The notes under the pieces were generated by a model. The model ran no database searches. It saw nothing but the letters and a program-made list of their open reading frames with translations, and was not told where the DNA came from. Made by a program: the position numbers and the translations under genes. DNA of 64,000 bases, taken from Massilia eburnea. GTDB taxonomy: Bacteria; Pseudomonadota; Gammaproteobacteria; Burkholderiales; Burkholderiaceae_D. The stretch lies in contig NZ_WNKX01000006.1 of assembly GCF_009720745.1 (NCBI RefSeq), positions 1 to 64,000 of the forward strand, read 5' to 3'. This document shows positions 61,464-64,000 of the stretch, in pieces. Position 1 is the first letter of the stretch, and each line of letters begins with the position of its first letter.

Positions 61464-64000
61464 GGCTTCTTGCCGAAGAACCAGGCCAGCGCGACGTGCA
61501 CGCGGCTGGCCCAGGACTGTTCGTTATGGCGCCCGCCCGGGTCGGCCAGGAACAGCAGGTCGCGGCCCTCGCGGTAGCCTTGTTTCACCATGGCCTGGCG
61601 GAATGCTTCGCTTTCTTCCAGGCCGTCGTTGACTGTTCCCGCATCGATGTAGAACCTGACGGGCATCCGCAGCGGCGGATGTTTCAGCGCTTCCTGGCCG
61701 TTCCACCAGAAGGAGCTGGAAAAACCGCCGGCCATCGAGAACAGCTGCGGATAACGTTGTGCGATGCCGATCGAGGCCAGCCCGCCGAGCGATGAGCCCA
61801 TTACCGCCGTGTGCTCGCGGCCTGGCTTGGTGCGGTATTGGCTGTCTACCCAAGGCTTCACCGTTTGCGCGACGAACGCGGCGTAGGCGTCGAGTTTTCC
61901 GCCGCCGTACTTTGGATCGCTGCTGCCAGTGTATTCGCCAATGCGATCGCTGGTGTTGTCGATGCCGACGACGATCACTTCTTCCATTTCGCCTTGCCGT
62001 TCCAGGCGGTCCATCACTTCGTCGATATTCCATTCGGTGCCGTAGCTGGCGGTTTTCGGCTCGAACAGGTTCTGGCCGTCGTGCATATAGAGCACGGGGT
62101 AGCGGCGTTTGGTGTCGCTGCCGTAGCTGGGCGGGAGGTAGATGCGCAGCGTGCGCTCGTTGCCCAGTTGGGGAGACTTGAAATTCTCGACCAGCTGCAG
62201 GGTGCCGTGCCGTGGCGGCGCGGCGGCCGCTGGTGCGGGCTGCAGGCGCACACCCAGCACCTCGGCGCTGTTGCGGGCGCCGCTTGCGCCGCCGGCGTCG
62301 GCGTAGCTGGCGTTACTTTGCAGGGTGCTCATATTGTAGAAGGGCTGCAGCTCAAGGCGGTAGCTGCCGCGCTTCAAATGCGCCGTCAAAGGCGTAGACC
62401 ATGCGGGACCGTTGGCGGGGGCGTTGTGCGGCATCTGGACAATGCCCTCAGCCGCCACCGCTCCCTGCTGGTCGCGCAAGCGCAGCATTTGCACGGCGTT
62501 GGTGATGCCGAGGTTGATCTGGTGGGCGTGGTTGTTGTAGCGCAGCTGGACGTGATAGCGGCCGTCGCGCGCAACGCTGACCGCTTCGCCAGTGCTGCTG
62601 GCGTCCGCAAGGCAGGCTGGTTGCGAGTGGTGGCTGCGCGTTCCGGCGGCAGGATAGATCGCCTCGGCTGCATAGCATGGCGCCGCTGTGCGCATGGCCC
62701 GGTCCGTCCAATCGCCTGCTGCGACGCCGGCGGCGGCAAGCTTGCCATCGCGGTAGATAGTAAAGCGCGCATCCGGCGATGTCCCCGCTCCCGGCTCAAT
62801 GCGGAAGGCCGCCCAGCTGTCGCGCTTCGCGCCGCCGGAAGGCGCTTTTTGCTGGAGGACGGGTTCTGGCGGCGCGGTCGAGGCGGCCTCGCTGCCCGCC
62901 AGGGTAATCTGCTGCCGTCCCTCCACCAGCGGCCCCATTTCAACTTCCAGCAGATTGTCCTCAGCCAGCTCGTTCCACGCGGCTGACCCGCCGGCATCCT
63001 TGCCATTCAGTTTGCCGCCAATGGGCAGGTAGTAGCCGTCGCGCGCTTCCGCAGGGGGCAGCTTGATTTTCAGGTGCAGCCGCTTGCCGTGCAATGTCAG
63101 TCCTGACAGCTCGATCACGCCGCTGCCGGCAAACCACTCGCGGCGCAAGCGGGAAGTAATGAACGGGCTTACGTGCAAGCGCTCGGTGTCAGCGCTGATG
63201 CCGAAGACCTGCTGCACCACCATGCCCAGGAATCCGCCTACCGACCAAAGCTGCCGGCGCGAATTGATGGCTGGCGCAGACGGATCCCCGCTGCGCCACT
63301 CCATGTTCTCCATATTCGACAGGTTGAGCGCAGCGCCTTGCAGCAAGCTGGCATAGGCGGCATCCGCCACAGCCACATTCCCGTACTGGGCCGCCGCTCG
63401 CAAGCCGTAGGCGGTAACGAAGGGCCAAAGGGCGCGATTGTGGTACACCGGCACGCCTGGCTGCTGCGGCCAGATGACCGGCGCGCCGAGCGGGCCATGC
63501 GGATAGCGCGCGAGTATCGATTGCGCCTGTTCGGCATCCGCCACGCCGGTGACGATGGCGAGCGACTGGCCAAGCCAATCGAATTTGTGCGTGGCCGCAC
63601 CGTCGAAGTGGCCTGCGGTCAGGCTGCTGTACATGCCGGCATCCTTGAGCCACAGGCGGTCGTTGATGGCAATCTTCAGGTCCGCTGCCCAGCGCGCGTA
63701 GCGCTTTGCAGCGTCATGCTCGCCGCTTTGCTGGGCCAGTTCCGCTGCCAGCGTCAGCGCCTTGTAGTGGGCGACGTTGGTGGACAGCGCTTTGGACGAT
63801 GCCATGCTGGACAGGTCGCCAGGGATCCAGGCTGCATACGATTGTTCGCGCCAGTCGAGGAAGGACTGCTCGCCGTTGTACAAGCCGCTGGCATGGTCGA
63901 AGGCGGCGATGCGGTCGTTCTCGATGGTGTTGCGCAGGGCTTTCAGGGCGATGGCGGCGAACTGTTTGCGCTCCTCCGGCGGCAGGGCGTTGAGTGTTTG
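61460..64000 (-). CDS. Glycosidase-esterase fusion, N-terminus outside window
   Basis: 846 residues are visible; the frame continues through the window edge. The N-terminal visible part (~1-300) has alternating helices typical of six-hairpin glycosidases: [55 protein letters not shown], and [28 protein letters not shown] beta-rich/linker region follows. The C-terminal ~280 residues are an esterase-D/Fes-type alpha/beta hydrolase: [24 protein letters not shown] (nucleophile Ser), and a late [11 protein letters not shown]is. A secreted two-activity enzyme on an ester-decorated glycan is the likeliest idea. Confidence 0.85.
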   Translation of the reverse strand, partial: QTLNALPPEERKQFAAIALKALRNTIENDRIAAFDHASGLYNGEQSFLDWREQSYAAWIPGDLSSMASSKALSTNVAHYKALTLAAELAQQSGEHDAAKRYARWAADLKIAINDRLWLKDAGMYSSLTAGHFDGAATHKFDWLGQSLAIVTGVADAEQAQSILARYPHGPLGAPVIWPQQPGVPVYHNRALWPFVTAYGLRAAAQYGNVAVADAAYASLLQGAALNLSNMENMEWRSGDPSAPAINSRRQLWSVGGFLGMVVQQVFGISADTERLHVSPFITSRLRREWFAGSGVIELSGLTLHGKRLHLKIKLPPAEARDGYYLPIGGKLNGKDAGGSAAWNELAEDNLLEVEMGPLVEGRQQITLAGSEAASTAPPEPVLQQKAPSGGAKRDSWAAFRIEPGAGTSPDARFTIYRDGKLAAAGVAAGDWTDRAMRTAAPCYAAEAIYPAAGTRSHHSQPACLADASSTGEAVSVARDGRYHVQLRYNNHAHQINLGITNAVQMLRLRDQQGAVAAEGIVQMPHNAPANGPAWSTPLTAHLKRGSYRLELQPFYNMSTLQSNASYADAGGASGARNSAEVLGVRLQPAPAAAAPPRHGTLQLVENFKSPQLGNERTLRIYLPPSYGSDTKRRYPVLYMHDGQNLFEPKTASYGTEWNIDEVMDRLERQGEMEEVIVVGIDNTSDRIGEYTGSSDPKYGGGKLDAYAAFVAQTVKPWVDSQYRTKPGREHTAVMGSSLGGLASIGIAQRYPQLFSMAGGFSSSFWWNGQEALKHPPLRMPVRFYIDAGTVNDGLEESEAFRQAMVKQGYREGRDLLFLADPGGRHNEQSWASRVHVALAWFFGKKP

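Overview
The window looks like chromosomal DNA of a high-GC betaproteobacterium, most likely an Oxalobacteraceae member of the Massilia/Duganella/Janthinobacterium type. This is inferred from the GC-rich codon use, a PHA phasin, a two-cysteine OhrR, betaproteobacterial chemoreceptors, and long palindromes with GGGGTCAG or GGGGACGTA cores. No database search was possible. I see no rRNA, tRNA, CRISPR array, prophage or complete insertion sequence. Coding density is very high and no gene-free stretch exceeds about 220 bases.

Layout. 1-1600: the 3' part is missing from an Ala-rich coiled-coil protein. 1.7-6.2 kb: a DUF883 protein, then an EmrAB/TolC-like tripartite pump (MFS, HlyD, NodT); the NodT gene carries a 59-bp palindrome read in frame. 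6.3-13.4 kb: an RND tripartite pump (NodT, adaptor, permease) on the minus strand, followed by GyrI-like and DUF1003 genes. 13.5-18.8 kb: a DUF1800/DUF1501 pair, a Tat-exported deacetylase with a SnoaL-like protein, a LysR regulator and a candidate 37-residue membrane protein. 18.8-26.6 kb: six closely packed minus-strand genes: M1 metallopeptidase, DUF6702 protein, TonB-dependent receptor, 2OG-Fe amino-acid-type dioxygenase, receiver-kinase and tandem-receiver protein. 26.7-31.8 kb: an OhrR-type regulator with a perfect operator, a zinc-ribbon protein, an HD-GYP regulator, a CHASE-PAS histidine kinase and two small genes.

31.8-34.5 kb: a class III ribonucleotide reductase locus. NrdD lacks the N-terminal ATP-cone, and its glycyl-radical domain is a separate 57-residue gene, followed by NrdG. 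Two NrdR-box-like sites 31 bp apart precede it. 34.5-37.5 kb: an Lgt-like membrane protein of unusual type and small genes. 37.5-41.4 kb: a phytanoyl-CoA-dioxygenase-like gene with a sugar isomerase, divergent from a LysR gene across a perfect palindrome, then a DUF418 protein. 41.5-43.3 kb: a His-rich lipoprotein and a di-heme peroxidase behind what looks like a CueR-type copper promoter.

43.3-48.3 kb: an M29-like aminopeptidase, small hypothetical and membrane proteins, and a TPR-GGDEF diguanylate cyclase. 48.5-56.4 kb: an ABC-2 exporter pair, a chemoreceptor with a C-terminal pentapeptide, and the MdlA/MdlB ABC exporter. 56.5-64 kb: a 91-bp near-perfect palindrome, a phasin, a CodA-like deaminase, two GNAT acetyltransferases, a second chemoreceptor and the C-terminal part of a large glycosidase-esterase fusion. 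The best leads are the split NrdD with its NrdR sites, the copper-type promoter module, the protein-coding palindrome and the peptidase/receptor/dioxygenase/kinase cluster.
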